A stretch of DNA of 64,000 bases, from NCBI GenBank assembly GCA_964019155.1, contig OZ025243.1, forward strand, positions 12,193,444 through 12,257,443, read 5' to 3'. The position numbers and the translations under genes were made by a program. This document shows positions 35,499-46,115 of the stretch, in pieces. The stretch is from Osedax fenrisi. Taxonomy: Eukaryota; Annelida; Polychaeta; Sabellida; Siboglinidae. The notes beneath the pieces were generated by a model. It had not been told where the DNA came from. It saw only the letters and a program-made list of their open reading frames with translations, and made no database searches. Within the stretch, counting starts at the first letter, position 1. Each line of letters opens with the position of its first letter.

Positions 35499-35695
35499 CA
35501 ATAATTTGACGAGTTGACTTATTTCATGCAAAATATTGGTGTTAAACTGTTCGTTTTTATTATCCTTCAAACTATTCGTATACATTATTATAGTATATAT
35601 AGTTTGAAGGATAATAACAACGAAAAGTTTAAAACCAATATTGCAATGAAAACCGTATATATATTATATGACTATAGTCAACTCGTCAACTTATT
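35499..35695. repeat. Imperfect 200-bp foldback
   Basis: The left arm (TTGACGAGTTGACT.. AATATTGGTGTTAAACT.. TATCCTTCAAACTAT) is mirrored in the right arm (ATAGTTTGAAGGATA.. AAACCAATATTGC.. AGTCAACTCGTCAA), with a short AT-rich loop near 35580-35605. Both arms are about 85-90 bp. No ORF of substance. It could be a foldback transposon or a hairpin from local inverted duplication. Confidence 0.75.
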
Positions 35696-35859
35696 AGTAT
35701 TAATGTAATACTATAGTATTCAACTAGTCGCTATTCATTGATATCCATAATATTTACTGTGGTGTATCTATCCTGCATACTTTAGTCAGTTATTTCCGTC
35801 TGATGAAACTATATACTGTAGATTAAAAGGATCTTGCTCTATCATAATATATAAGAAAT

Positions 35860-35890
<31 letters not shown>

Positions 35891-36530
35891 ATATTATTAG
35901 CCATTTGCAATTTGACAGGATTGTGGCGCCATTACACGACGTACAATGCACTTATTATTGAAAGATGATTACTTTGTGTTTAGTATTTTAATTTTAATTT
36001 TAATATCTTAATTTTACACATATTTATAATTTAATATTTTTATTAACAATTTTTCTATATTATAATTTTATAAAGTTACATATTTTTACTAGTATATATT
36101 TTAATACATTTTAATATTATACAATTATTTTATTATTTAGTTAATGTAATGTATTGAAATATGATGATAACTTATATATATTCATGAACAATGTATTATT
36201 ATTTTATTAATTTATATATATATATATATCTTATATGTTATTGTTTCATTTACTAATTATATTACAATGAATTCTACCACATGCCATACTTATTATATTA
36301 TTACTTTTACTAATATTTGAATCAGCACATGAACATATTGGAGGTATCGACGAAATAAAGCCTAGGCTTTCACTTAGCATGCCTGATATACACAGTATGT
36401 CGTATGAAGTCTATAAACTGGTGTCATTAATTAATATAATATATAGATAGTAGTAGTAGACTCAGTTATATATTAACCCCCCCCCCCATTAACCGACATT
36501 ATCGCTATAAAGTGGGCATGACGACTTCTG
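35696..36530. other. AT-rich spacer
   Basis: (TA)n at 35867-35890 and 36207-36228, and a C run of about 10 at 36477-36487. No gene recognised. Confidence 0.55.
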
Positions 36531-37010
36531 TACCACGTGATCATGTAAGAACACACGTGATCATATGTATGTCATCATGTGTTAAAACATCACGTTTACA
36601 ATCGTCTGCACAGATAATTAATAACTTCTTTTTATTCGAACCATATTTTACCATTAATAGTGAATCAAACTCTGATTTAAAAAATTGATATAAATCTTTA
36701 TTTAGAATTTGATCTTTTTCACTTATTATTGATATTATATATTTGTTTATATTTTTTTCATTCGTAAACATCTATTTATCTTTCACATATCATTATATAT
36801 AAATGATATATAAAACACAACAAAACCATTTTATAAGTATATAACTAAATCACTATTTAACTAAATTTGTATTTCACTATTAATAGGTTAACATGAAATA
36901 TGGTTCGTATACATATAATTTATTAGTTATGTCGGTAGACGATTGTTGTTGTTAACACGTGGTAACCTACATATGATCACGTGTGTGTGTATACTTGGTC
37001 ACGTGGTAAG
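36531..37010. mobile_element. Foldback element with arms of about 120 bp
   Basis: The left arm (CCACGTGATCATGTA.. CACGTGATCATATGTA.. ACAATCGTCTGC.. TTCGAACCATATTT.. TTAATAGTGAA) is repeated in inverse at 36870-37007. The arms are moderately diverged. A 76-codon minus ORF (36541-36771) runs through the left arm and is rich in Lys, Asp and Ile with ICADDCKRD near its end; it looks less AT-driven than most short ORFs here, but no family is recognised and its overlap with the repeat arm makes a real gene doubtful. Confidence 0.6.
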
Positions 37011-37419
37011 TATACCGCATTCATCACTCTCACTATATGGCTGTAATCTCGGCTCGCAAACATATTTATATATATATATTTTTAATTAATGGGTACTTTA
37101 TCTATTATTGAGTCTACAAATACTATATATATATATATATATATAGACTTCCTTGTCTATTAATCTAAATACTTGATCTATATTACTGTAAATTAATATA
37201 AAAAAGTAAATGCGTTTAATCGACATGTCATGACTGCATTCTAACGTGTTGTGTGTGGAAATAACATACTAAAGTTTGCAGGATACAACGGTATAGACAT
37301 ATAGGCTATATATATATATAGACAACTTGTAGTAAATATCACCAATACAGATGTAAGACGATATAGAATATGTATGTTACTATATGCTAAATTATTAGAC
37401 ATAATGTGTACACAGTATT
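37011..37419. other. AT-rich spacer
   Basis: (TA)n at 37122-37145. No gene recognised. Confidence 0.5.
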
Positions 37420-37455
37420 GTACACGTTAGTGATGTAAATAATGCTCAAATATAA

Positions 37456-37850
37456 AGCATGATGCAGTCTCAGTCTCGGTTACCTAAAGCATCGATGTAG
37501 TCTCAGTCTCGGTTACCTAAAGCATCGATGTAGTCTCAGTCTCAATACCTAAAGCATCGATGCAGTCTCAGTCTCAATACCTAAAGCATCGATGCAGTCT
37601 CAGTCTCGGTTACCTAAAGCATCGATGCAGTCTCAGTCTCAATACCTAAAGCATCTATGCAGTCTCAGTCTCAATGCCTAAAGCATCGATGCAGTCTCAG
37701 TCTCAATGCCTAAAGCATCAATGCAGTCTCAGTCTCAATACTTAAAGCATCGATAAAGTCTCAATGTCAAAAGCATCGTTTAAGTCTCAGAATGGGTTAC
37801 CTAAACCGTCGATGCAGTCTCTATAAAATACATTTCTATTAACTCATGCT
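37456..37850. repeat. 32-33-bp minisatellite at the hAT-like left end
   Basis: About 11 units of AGCATCGATGCAGTCTCAGT followed by CTCGGTTACCTAA or CTCAATACCTAA. The units degenerate towards the right. The CAGTCTCAGTCTC core also occurs, inverted, next to the right end of the related element at 62540-62580, so it grew from the element's own subterminal sequence. Confidence 0.93.
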
Positions 37851-37984
37851 TATTAAAGGCATCAATTAAGTGTTAGTCTCAGTTTTCATAAGATCAATAT
37901 AGTTTCAGTGTCAGTTAACATAATCATTGTTTTTTTATATAAAACGATAATAATGGCATTACAATAAATAATACACAATACAAA

Positions 37985-38345
37985 CTATCAGATAAGGAAA
38001 ACAATCTCGGAGTGTCAATTGATAAGATTATTCATATGTTCATAAACTCAAAAGTCAAATCAGCCAACTATCAATTGCATAATATTAGAATTATAATAAA
38101 AACAATAACTATTAATACATGTACATTGCTAATTCAAAGCCTAGTTATATCTATGTTGGACTATTATAATATACTTTTAATTAATGTACCTGATTATCGG
38201 TTAATTCCATTAAATAAAATAATTCGATCGCCAATGCGCTTATTATATATATTACTACCAAGATCAATAGACGATATGATCAGTATAACAGCACTGGTGC
38301 TACAACAACACCTACTACTACATTGGCTACCAATTAATAAATATA
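37985..38345 (+). pseudogene. L2-clade ORF2 fragment inside the hAT-like element
   Basis: A 117-codon plus frame from 38012 plus upstream in-frame residues: ENNLGVSIDKIIHMF, VKSANYQLHNIRII, LIQSLVISMLDYYNILLINVP, LIPLNKIIRSPMRLLYIL and LLLHWLPINKY. This is the region after the RT catalytic core, ending at the LHWLP box, where a (TA)n run cuts it off. RT catalytic motifs and the WN-LP terminus are absent. It is still open over its length. Confidence 0.85.
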
Positions 38346-38602
38346 TATATATATATATGATATAGTTTTTATGTAAATAAAACTATATTATATTGATTAA
38401 TACTCAATGATTATAGATTGAGAAAACGGTTATATTTTGTAATTTTTAAAATATTTTAAAAATACAGTGAGACAGGATGAGTATATTATAAACAAAATAT
38501 CCACCTATCGATACAAATAATTAATAATATGTCACATAATATAGGAAAAATTAATACAAATATGGATAAATATATAAAAATTATGTTTAAAATGTAACTT
38601 AA

Positions 38603-39214
38603 GGGGACGGGCTACCCTTCAAATTATGTAAAAAAAATTATTTAAACTTTTTTTTTTTATATTATATGTAACTTATACAAAATATTATCTTTAAATGGTG
38701 TTTAAATTATGTTCATTACATTATTCATTTTGTTTATATTATATTATTTGTACCTATATGATCATATTGTTTATATTCATATATTATATTTGAAACTTGA
38801 TTTACTCAGAATAATTATTTTGCATTTTGTATATCTCCAATTAATGTCTCTTCTTATTCAATATTGAATATTTTTTCTTCAAATTTTCACAATATTATAT
38901 ATAATATATAAATGAACAGTATGATTAATTATTCTATATATATAATATATGTAAATTTATATAAATTGTAAATTTAGTGATAATTTGTGATAAATATCTT
39001 AATTAATTATTTTTTTTTGTAATTAATCATTTTTATATTATTTATGTTAATAATTATTAAAATATATTCAACCATATGATAAAGCTATATGTTTATAATA
39101 AGATTGTTAACAAATTATTACAAAAACTTTAATATTATAAGAGTTTATACATTTTTAAAACATGCTATTTTCCATATCTTTTACATGTATACTGTTTATA
39201 AGTAGCTGGTGCCC
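38603..39214. mobile_element. TTAA-flanked short element nested in the hAT-like element
   Basis: TTAA at 38599-38602 is followed by GGGGACGGGCTACCC. The inverse of the right end is GGGCACCAGCTACTT, next to TTAA at 39215-39218. Ten of 15 terminal bases match. TTAA duplication is typical of piggyBac-like and some Kolobok-like elements. The 612-bp interior is AT-rich without an ORF. The terminal match is short, so this is a moderate call. Confidence 0.45.
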
Positions 39215-39224
39215 TTAAAAAAAG

Positions 39225-39420
39225 CATTATTTCGGCTCGATTATGCTTTGTAAAAGTCTCATCTCGGCTCGGGCTCGTTTGGTTAGAGTATCAACTCGGC
39301 TCGGGCTCGTTTGGCTAGAGTCTCGACTCAGCTCGGGCTCCTTTTTTTTTTACCGAAAATGAAAGTCTCGGCTCGGCATCAAAAACCAAAAGTCTCGGCT
39401 CGGCATCATTTATATCACTA
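39225..39420. repeat. CTCGGCTCGG subterminal repeats of the hAT-like element
   Basis: Repeated CTCGGCTCGGGCTCGTTTGG and AGTCTCGGCTCGGCATCA units run up to the right terminus. The same words occur in inverse at 62470-62560. Arrays of short GC-rich words near the ends are usual transposase-binding regions in hAT elements (inference here). Confidence 0.85.
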
Positions 39421-39504
39421 GTACACGTATATTCGTATTTTATATGTCGTATGTAGATGTATGTATATATATATATAAATATGATAATTAGTAATAAGAC
39501 ATAC

Positions 39505-39640
39505 ACAATTAAATGGCTCCGGGGTCATGGAATGACATATTCAACCAACTTAAATATTTTAAAAATTCCCATTTATTAAAAAAAATTTCATTTTTTACAA
39601 AATAAAGATATTATTATTATTATTATTATAATCTTGTTCG
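39505..39640 (+). pseudogene. Possible LINE ORF2 C-terminal fragment
   Basis: Plus-strand translation APGSWNDIFNQLKYFKNS resembles the W-N-x-x-P-x-x-L-K terminus of LINE ORF2 proteins. Sequence to about 39990 (CTCGATAAGTTCAGTGAACT and following) may be its 3' UTR. No other motif remains; the call rests on one short match. Confidence 0.4.
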
Positions 39641-39986
39641 CTTCGTGTATTATTACTATTACCTGATATATTTTATTGCTATTATCAATTGAAACTTTTA
39701 ACTTTAATCTGCGTAGTCTATTTATTCTATTGTGTTATTTGTATATATAATATATATATATTATAACTTTACTTTTACGTATATGTTTAATATTTATACG
39801 TATTATAAATATTTTAATATTTAAAATTTAACTTTTCTTTTGACATTTCTAATTTTATTTTACTCTATTTTTACTTTAATATGTTTTTCCCTTTCCTTTT
39901 GCTGATAGGTAGATATCTCGATAAGTTCAGTGAACTTCTATATCTACATGGGTTCACTCTCATATATTACAAGGAACCAATCTGAT

Positions 39987-40022
<36 letters not shown>

Positions 40023-40126
40023 TTTTTAACTTTCCCTTATACGATTAATATGGAATCTATAATATATAATGTATATTCTATACAATTTATGTATTATACA
40101 TGAGATATGTTGTATATGTCTGTACT

Positions 40127-40179
<53 letters not shown>

Positions 40180-40911
40180 ATGCTTATAAATATTGTGCAC
40201 TAAGATTTATAAAACTATTGTGGAAATTTTATATAAATAGATTATTTTTAAATATACAAGTATATATATATATATATATATAATCACACGCATGAACACA
40301 CGCATATACACACTAATACATACATACATTTAAACACACATATATATATATATATATATATCATAGCATATACTATAAGTAATGTAAAATCAAAAATTTG
40401 TTTATTAATATTATTTGTTACAAATATTTGTCAATGTTAGAAATGTACGTTTCAGTGAACCCGAGATGGCCATATTCCCCGTGTGTATACGCAGTTTAAT
40501 AGATCATAACGAGTAGAGTGTATACACTCGTAAGCACGGTATACCGTGCTCAAGGTCACGTCCTATGGTGTATTATAGGACACGGCCTGCCACACTAAGA
40601 TTTCAAATATGTCAGTATTTAAAAAAAACATTATCTTCACATAAATACACGTGATATTCAAGATGTTAATATAAACTTCACTAATGAAACAGCTCGTTTA
40701 CGAGTAAGTAAATATACATACATATATATATATATATAAATGTATAAAATTATAATTCACATATAATATACTATAATATACACCGAATACAGTATAATAT
40801 AACCAATAGTAACTATGATTAAACTAATTATATATTCCGAGATATTTTTATATACCATATAATATTTTATATATTTAATTATGTATACATATATGCATAC
40901 ATGTATAGTAT

Positions 40912-40956
<45 letters not shown>

Positions 40957-41215
40957 TTATGCGTTAATACAAGTGTATACATTTGTATAGAGGTCAATGC
41001 AGGTGTGTATAAGTTTATATAAGTAGGCGATGTATACAAGTTACTGTTAACGTATTAATAGATTGGAATCGCAATTTTTAATAATAATGTCTGATTTCTA
41101 TCGTAAACCTCTCTATCGTGAACACTCTGTACTATGTAAAGTTGATCATGATAGTGCATGCATGATATAGCCTATGCATACATGTTGTTGTCATGACACT
41201 CATGTTATGCCCTTG
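39641..41215. other. AT-rich region with many (TA)n runs and palindromes
   Basis: (TA)n at 39991-40016, 40132-40175, 40261-40282 and 40914-40953. Perfect palindromes GAGTGTATACACTC (40516-40529) and AGCACGGTATACCGTGCT (40533-40550) are separated by three bases. No gene recognised. Confidence 0.55.
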
Positions 41216-42074
41216 TAAGGTATTGTATTGTATTGTATTGATCGACTTCGTACGTTGATTAATGTTTTTATTTCTTAGAACTTGAAATATCGGTACAGTT
41301 TTATATAATATTTAATAATAAAGATCTGTAAATCTGCATTAGTGTTTTGTTTGCATTCGTTTTTTGGATTTTAATTCTAGCGTCTTTAGGCTAGCTTATA
41401 TTGAAATATATAGTCAAAAGTATAAAGTATAAATATTTGTTAACGATACATTATTAAATAAAAAATAATAATATGATATTAAAATAATAAAGGAAGTAAA
41501 CATTTTACAGTTACTGTAAACAAAATACATCTTCAATAATCAAATAAAGTTATAAAATAATGTAAATATCATAAATATAATAGAAAATATAAACAATATA
41601 CATTAATTGGTAAATGAAGTAATCGACATAAGTCATCTCGATATCTCATAATTCAAGGTCACAAAGTAATGTGTCTGAGATAACGATCGTTATTGATTAA
41701 AATATCGATGTGCTAACGAAATTTGAAATTGAACATGTGATTAGATATATCTAAATTATATACCATGGTAAACAAACTTTTTGCAAAACAAACTTACAAT
41801 GCTGAATATATGATAATCCGATATCTGAGATACGGGGGTTTCTGATATATAGGGGTTTCTGAGATATAGAGTGTGGAAATATCGAGAGTTTACTGTACTG
41901 GTTTAAATATTAACCAAATTGACGATTTGGCGATTGACGAATGCATCACTTTGTAACCTGTAATATTAATACATTATTACTTAATTATTTTAATATTAAT
42001 TATTATTATTATTTATTCATTTTTTATTTAAGAAAATATATTATAGAAAGTATAATATGGGAATATTTTCTTCA

Positions 42075-42113
<39 letters not shown>

Positions 42114-42155
42114 GATATAGCTCCAAGTATTATAGATAGTTCTAGAAGATGGCAA
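41216..42155. other. Unassigned AT-rich region
   Basis: Begins with a short (TATTG)n array at 41222-41240. Poly-AT with (TA)n at 42078-42111. GATATCTGAGATACGGGGGTTTCTGATATATAGGGG-type repeats lie near 41820-41870. No gene recognised. Confidence 0.5.
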
Positions 42156-42159
42156 GTTT

Positions 42160-42365
42160 ACTCACTCATTGAGTGACACTTATATAAGCAAGGCTCGTGC
42201 TACGGAGATGTCACGTGACGGTGAGAGAGGGGCGTGACTTAACTATTACCGGTGACAGTGTCACAATAACGACTAACTATGTAATAATCTAGACCATAGC
42301 GCAGGTGACTTTGACATTCGTTAGTGACACGCCTATCGGTTACGTCACTTCCGGTCACTAGCTCG
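42160..42365. repeat. Cluster of GTCAC/GTGAC words
   Basis: About ten GTCAC or GTGAC pentamers in 200 bp, including GTCACGTGAC and GGTGACAGTGTCAC, in a stretch less AT-rich than its surroundings. No ORF. It could be a binding-site cluster or a decayed repeat. Confidence 0.5.
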
Positions 42366-43152
42366 TAGTATTACGTAACATAGATTACATAATAATGTAT
42401 ACAGTTTATTGTTAACTCTTGTGTTGTGTATGAAGGGGCTGTATCACATCACGACCTATACGTTATAGAGTAGAAGTAGTAAACTAGTATAATTAGGTAC
42501 ATTATATACATCTATTAATATATTATATAACTATAGTCAAATATAGATACGCGTTCATACATGGGACCACAGTCGCATCAAGATACGCACACTTATGAAT
42601 AGCTATATAGATACACATATAAATTAATACTATTGGTTGTAATTCAAAAGCAACGAAGCACCCACATAATGATGTTATACTAACGGAGTTTACACTTTTT
42701 TAATGTTCCAAAGCAAATAAATATTCTATAAATATAATAAATATATATATTTATATATACATATTTATATTTAGAAGTATATATGGGTCTATAGTTACAC
42801 TTAAGTATAACAAGATCCATTGCGAGGTTGAACTCTCACCTCTCTTAGATAACAGCTCTATTAGCTTTACAGTGATACCTATTTTTAATATTATTCACAC
42901 TTATCTTAAAGTAACCCGGTGTAATAGGTACACCTGTACCTAGCACAGTAATAATCTCGCTATATCACACGTGACATTACGTAACACACTATTGCGTGAC
43001 ACCGACGCCCCATCTGGCGGTACGGGTGATTAATAATCTCGCTATATCTCGAGGTAGTTATTTGTGGCGGTGTATTTCCTATAGGAGTATCGAATTTTAC
43101 ATTAACACTCCCATTTTGTTAGTTCGAATTTAATCACGTGGGATGTTACTGC
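42366..43152. other. Unassigned region
   Basis: TAATAATCTCGCTATATC occurs twice (about 42949 and 43030). CACGTGACATTACGTAAC at about 42968 recurs in variant form at 52071 and 53855. No gene recognised. Confidence 0.45.
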
Positions 43153-43255
43153 ACGTATACTACGACATCGTATACTACGACACCGTATACTACGACACCG
43201 TATACTACGACATCGTATACTACGACATCGTATACTACGATATCGTATACATCGA
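43153..43255. repeat. 15-bp tandem repeat
   Basis: Seven copies of CGTATACTACGACAT (variants with ACC or TAT at the last codon-sized position). Confidence 0.92.
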
Positions 43256-43652
43256 CGAACACAAATCGGTCAGACGTATGATATGAAATAATAATAAATT
43301 ATAATTTTTTCGAAAACAATCTCTATTTGTAATGTGATAACGAAATAGGTATGCTGTACTTGTTAGATGGGGATGAAAACAATGTAATTAATGTGCCCTA
43401 TTTAATACCGAATGAACAATTCCTATTGGTCAATAGCTGATTGAGACCAATCACTTATAATGTCACGTTCGAATACTTGGAAAACATGTTTTTGAAATAT
43501 GATATTACCTGCTTAATTTATCATCTTCATATTTGTATTGTAAAGATAGACAATATAATATGCATTATGTATTGTGCTATTGTGTATGTGAATGTATACT
43601 CATTTACATAATAATAAAGTATACATACTATATTAATATAATTAGTATGTAT

Positions 43653-43684
<32 letters not shown>
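43256..43684. other. Unassigned spacer
   Basis: Contains inverted CCAAT words (CTATTGGTCAATAGC and GACCAATCAC near 43425-43455) and (TA)n at 43657-43686. No gene recognised. Confidence 0.45.
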
Positions 43685-43690
<6 letters not shown>

Positions 43691-43844
43691 ATTTTTATTT
43701 GGTGGAGTCCTTTCATCCCATCCAGGAACTTAGATGAAGAATATAACAATATATGGCTCTAATGTCCCTTCGAAGCCGCTCTCATGTTAAGGCATACATT
43801 GTTTTAACGAGAGCCGATCATTTATTTATACACAATTATATAAG

Positions 43845-43848
<4 letters not shown>
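43685..43848 (-). mobile_element. SINE fragment (body and tail)
   Basis: Minus-strand match to the SINE body: from GATCTTATATAATTGTG through GATCGGCTCTCGTTAAAAC and AGAGCCATAT to CCTGGATGGGATGAAAGG and ACTCCACCAAATAA. The head is missing; a (TA)n run replaces it at 43849-43890. Confidence 0.88.
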
Positions 43849-43894
<46 letters not shown>

Positions 43895-44061
43895 AATAAT
43901 AGGGGTTAACAAGTATTCATGAATACTGAACACGTAGTTATTCTTTAGTTTGCGATGATTGCGTAACATAACCGCACGCACGTTTAAAAAAACGCATTCG
44001 CGATTATTCGCAAATATCCACCACGTTTGATCCATACAAACATTGATTAGTGTATATATTA

Positions 44062-44093
<32 letters not shown>

Positions 44094-44256
44094 TATAATA
44101 TATATATACTAGTATTACTATTATATATTACATATTCGCAAAGAGTGGGGAATATTCTCATGTGTGGAACGCATTGTGCGATCTTAACTAAAATAACAAT
44201 GAGATTCTGCCTCTAATGTAAGTTATGCTTGTAGTATAAGCTAAGCCTGATAAGTC
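43849..44256. other. (TA)n runs and spacer
   Basis: (TA)n at 43849-43890 and 44063-44092. 43930-44040 is somewhat CpG-richer. No gene recognised. Confidence 0.5.
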
Positions 44257-44575
44257 AGGTATGACTGTGAAGTCAGGTATGATTGTGAAGTCAGGTATGA
44301 TTGTGAAGTTAGGTATGACTGTGAAGTCAGGTATGATTGTGAAGTCAGGTATGATTGTGAAGTTAGGTATGACTGTTAAGTTAGGTATGATTATGAAGTT
44401 AGGTATGATTGTGAAGTTAGGTATGATTGTGAAGTTAGGTATGACTGTGAAGTCAGGTATGATTATGAAGTTAGGTATGATTGTGAAGTTAGGTATTATT
44501 GTGATATTAGGTATGACTGTGAAGTCAGGTATGATTGTGAAGTCAGGTATGCTCATGAAGTAAGGTATGCTTGTG
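44257..44575. repeat. 18-bp tandem repeat AGGTATGATTGTGAAGTC
   Basis: About 17 units with few variable positions. The minus strand stays open through the array as I-P-x-F-T repeats and joins the next array in the same frame; the plus strand is open too, as M-I-V-K-x-G repeats. Open frames on both strands are expected for an 18-bp unit without stops. Confidence 0.95.
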
Positions 44576-44614
44576 AAGTATACCGGTACTCCTATATGAT
44601 GACCTATAGGTAGC

Positions 44615-44758
44615 TCCTCCCCCTGAGGTAGCCCCTCCCCCTTAGGTAGCCCCTCCCCCTGAGGTAGCCCCTCCCCCTGAGGTAGCTCCTCCCCCTGAGG
44701 TAGGTCCTCCCCCTGAGGTAGCTCCTCCCCCTGAGGTAGCCCCTCCCCCTGAGTTACG
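44615..44758. repeat. 18-bp tandem repeat GAGGTAGCTCCTCCCCCT
   Basis: About eight units, C-rich on the plus strand and with GGGGGAGGAG runs on the minus strand. The period equals that of the array 40 bp away and both units contain AGGTA, so they may share an origin. Minus-strand translation is G-E-x-L-P-Q repeats. Confidence 0.93.
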
Positions 44759-45337
44759 CAATGACTTCCTGTTATATCAACCACGTGTATACATCAATAG
44801 TAAACGTGTTATCATGTTACATCATCGCATAATTACATCACATAGGTCTTCCTTTGGCAGAGGATTAACGATTCGTATACTATAGATGTATACTAATTAG
44901 TTAACTAAAGAACACTTCATCAAAGTGACGTCATCAAAGCGGTATCGCTTACGTAATACACCCGCAGCAGGAAGTAGCTACGGTGTAAATCACGTGTTGA
45001 GTCACGTGTTGTTTAAGATGCATGCGCACACTCGATATCGTCTGTTTGTCGTCTTTAGATCGGATGTGATTGATAGGTAATATACGGTTAATTAAACCCA
45101 TTGGTCAACTGATTAAACTGGTACTAATTAGTCACCAATAACCGGAAGTAAGATTTACGTAACATCGTGTGATTAAGTAATACATTTGACCTACTTTAGA
45201 TTACGAGTGAATACAACTTATATATATACAAGCATAGCGAAGTGATTAACTATTTTCTTACATGATTATATTCACCGAACATCTACATATAACGTACACT
45301 ATACATATATTAACATACGTGTACGACATATAGTGTA
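44759..45337. other. Unassigned region rich in CACGTG and TACGTAA words
   Basis: CACGTGTTGAGTCACGTGTT near 44993, several ACGTAA and GACGTCAT words. No ORF or RNA gene recognised. Confidence 0.45.
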
Positions 45338-45430
45338 CGACGTACACTGTACGTCGTACATTGTATGTCGTACATTGTATGTCGTACATTGTATGTCGTA
45401 CATTGTATGTCGTACATTGTATGTCGTACC
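45338..45430. repeat. 14-bp tandem repeat GTCGTACATTGTAT
   Basis: Six copies, beginning with a GTACACTGTACGTCGTAC variant. Every unit contains the palindrome GTAC. Confidence 0.93.
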
Positions 45431-45801
45431 CTATCACAGTTACTTATCATTGTACGTCGTACACGTTACACAACACGTTACAGTTGTAACTTGTGTGGGT
45501 AACGCGTTTACATGATATTAAAAGTGACGTATTTCATATGCATATGGAATACATTTTGTTATAATAATAATTATTATATATATGCGATAACTTCAAATGA
45601 TGCAATACTACCGATGACGTAATACCTAATAGCACGCACACACACATACGCACACACTCATACGAAGTTACCCATCATGTAAGCCGTACAATGTACGGCG
45701 TACATGCCACTGCGCATGATCACTTATCATGTATACTTACTAGCTATAAAGGTACGACTGACCGGAAGTATATGCCTATAGGTATCTGCCTATTAGAATA
45801 C

Positions 45802-45951
45802 TAGGGATGTAAACATGAACACATAGTTATGAGGTAGAGGCGCTATATATTCACACATCATGAACAGATCTAGTACGGGTAGTACGAATACAATAATGTC
45901 AGATCTGGTCTAATATTACCCGTCCCAGATCGTATCGTTTACAACCCTGCA
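45802..45951. mobile_element. Possible 150-bp hAT-like MITE
   Basis: The left end TAGGGATGTAAAC is inverted at the right end as GTTTACAACCCTG. The short interior contains AGATCT-GTACGGGTA words in both orientations. The flanking octamers TAGAATAC and CATGGTAC match at four positions only, so a target-site duplication is not demonstrated. Confidence 0.45.
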
Positions 45952-46017
45952 TGGTACGATATACTAGGTATACACAGTACGAGGTACCTATACGTAGGAC
46001 ACATACGTAGGACATAA

Positions 46018-46115
46018 CGGAGCTATTTTATCTATTTTTCGGAGCTATTTACCGGAGCTAACTACTTTTCGGAGCTAATTATCGGATCGGAGGTAAAAAC
46101 GGAGTTGATGTGAAC
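46018..46115. repeat. CGGAGCTA repeat cluster
   Basis: Five CGGAGCTA or close words within 75 bp, then GGAGTTGATGTGAACGG. The pattern resembles the subterminal region of a hAT-like element, but a partner end was not found. Confidence 0.5.

Larger units (their letters stand above)
37428..39420. mobile_element. hAT-like non-autonomous element with perfect 8-bp target-site duplication
   Basis: The left terminus TAGTGATGTAAATAATGC and the inverse of the right terminus TAGTGATATAAATGATGC differ at two positions. Identical GTACACGT octamers flank it at 37420-37427 and 39421-39428. An 8-bp duplication, a TAG-TGATG-type terminus and subterminal CTCGG-rich repeats are features of the hAT superfamily. 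Inside, in order: a 32-33-bp minisatellite, an L2-like ORF2 fragment, AT-rich sequence, a TTAA-flanked element and CTCGGCTCGG repeats. There is no transposase, so it is non-autonomous. A 219-bp relative lies at 62395-62613. Confidence 0.8.

Noticed and set aside
36541..36771. 76-codon minus ORF as a possible small host gene
   Set aside because: It overlaps the arm of an inverted repeat, has no recognisable family and no splice or promoter context.
45802..46115. One larger hAT-like element spanning both the 150-bp TIR pair and the CGGAGCTA cluster
   Set aside because: No matching outer ends or octamer duplication could be found; kept as two separate weak features.
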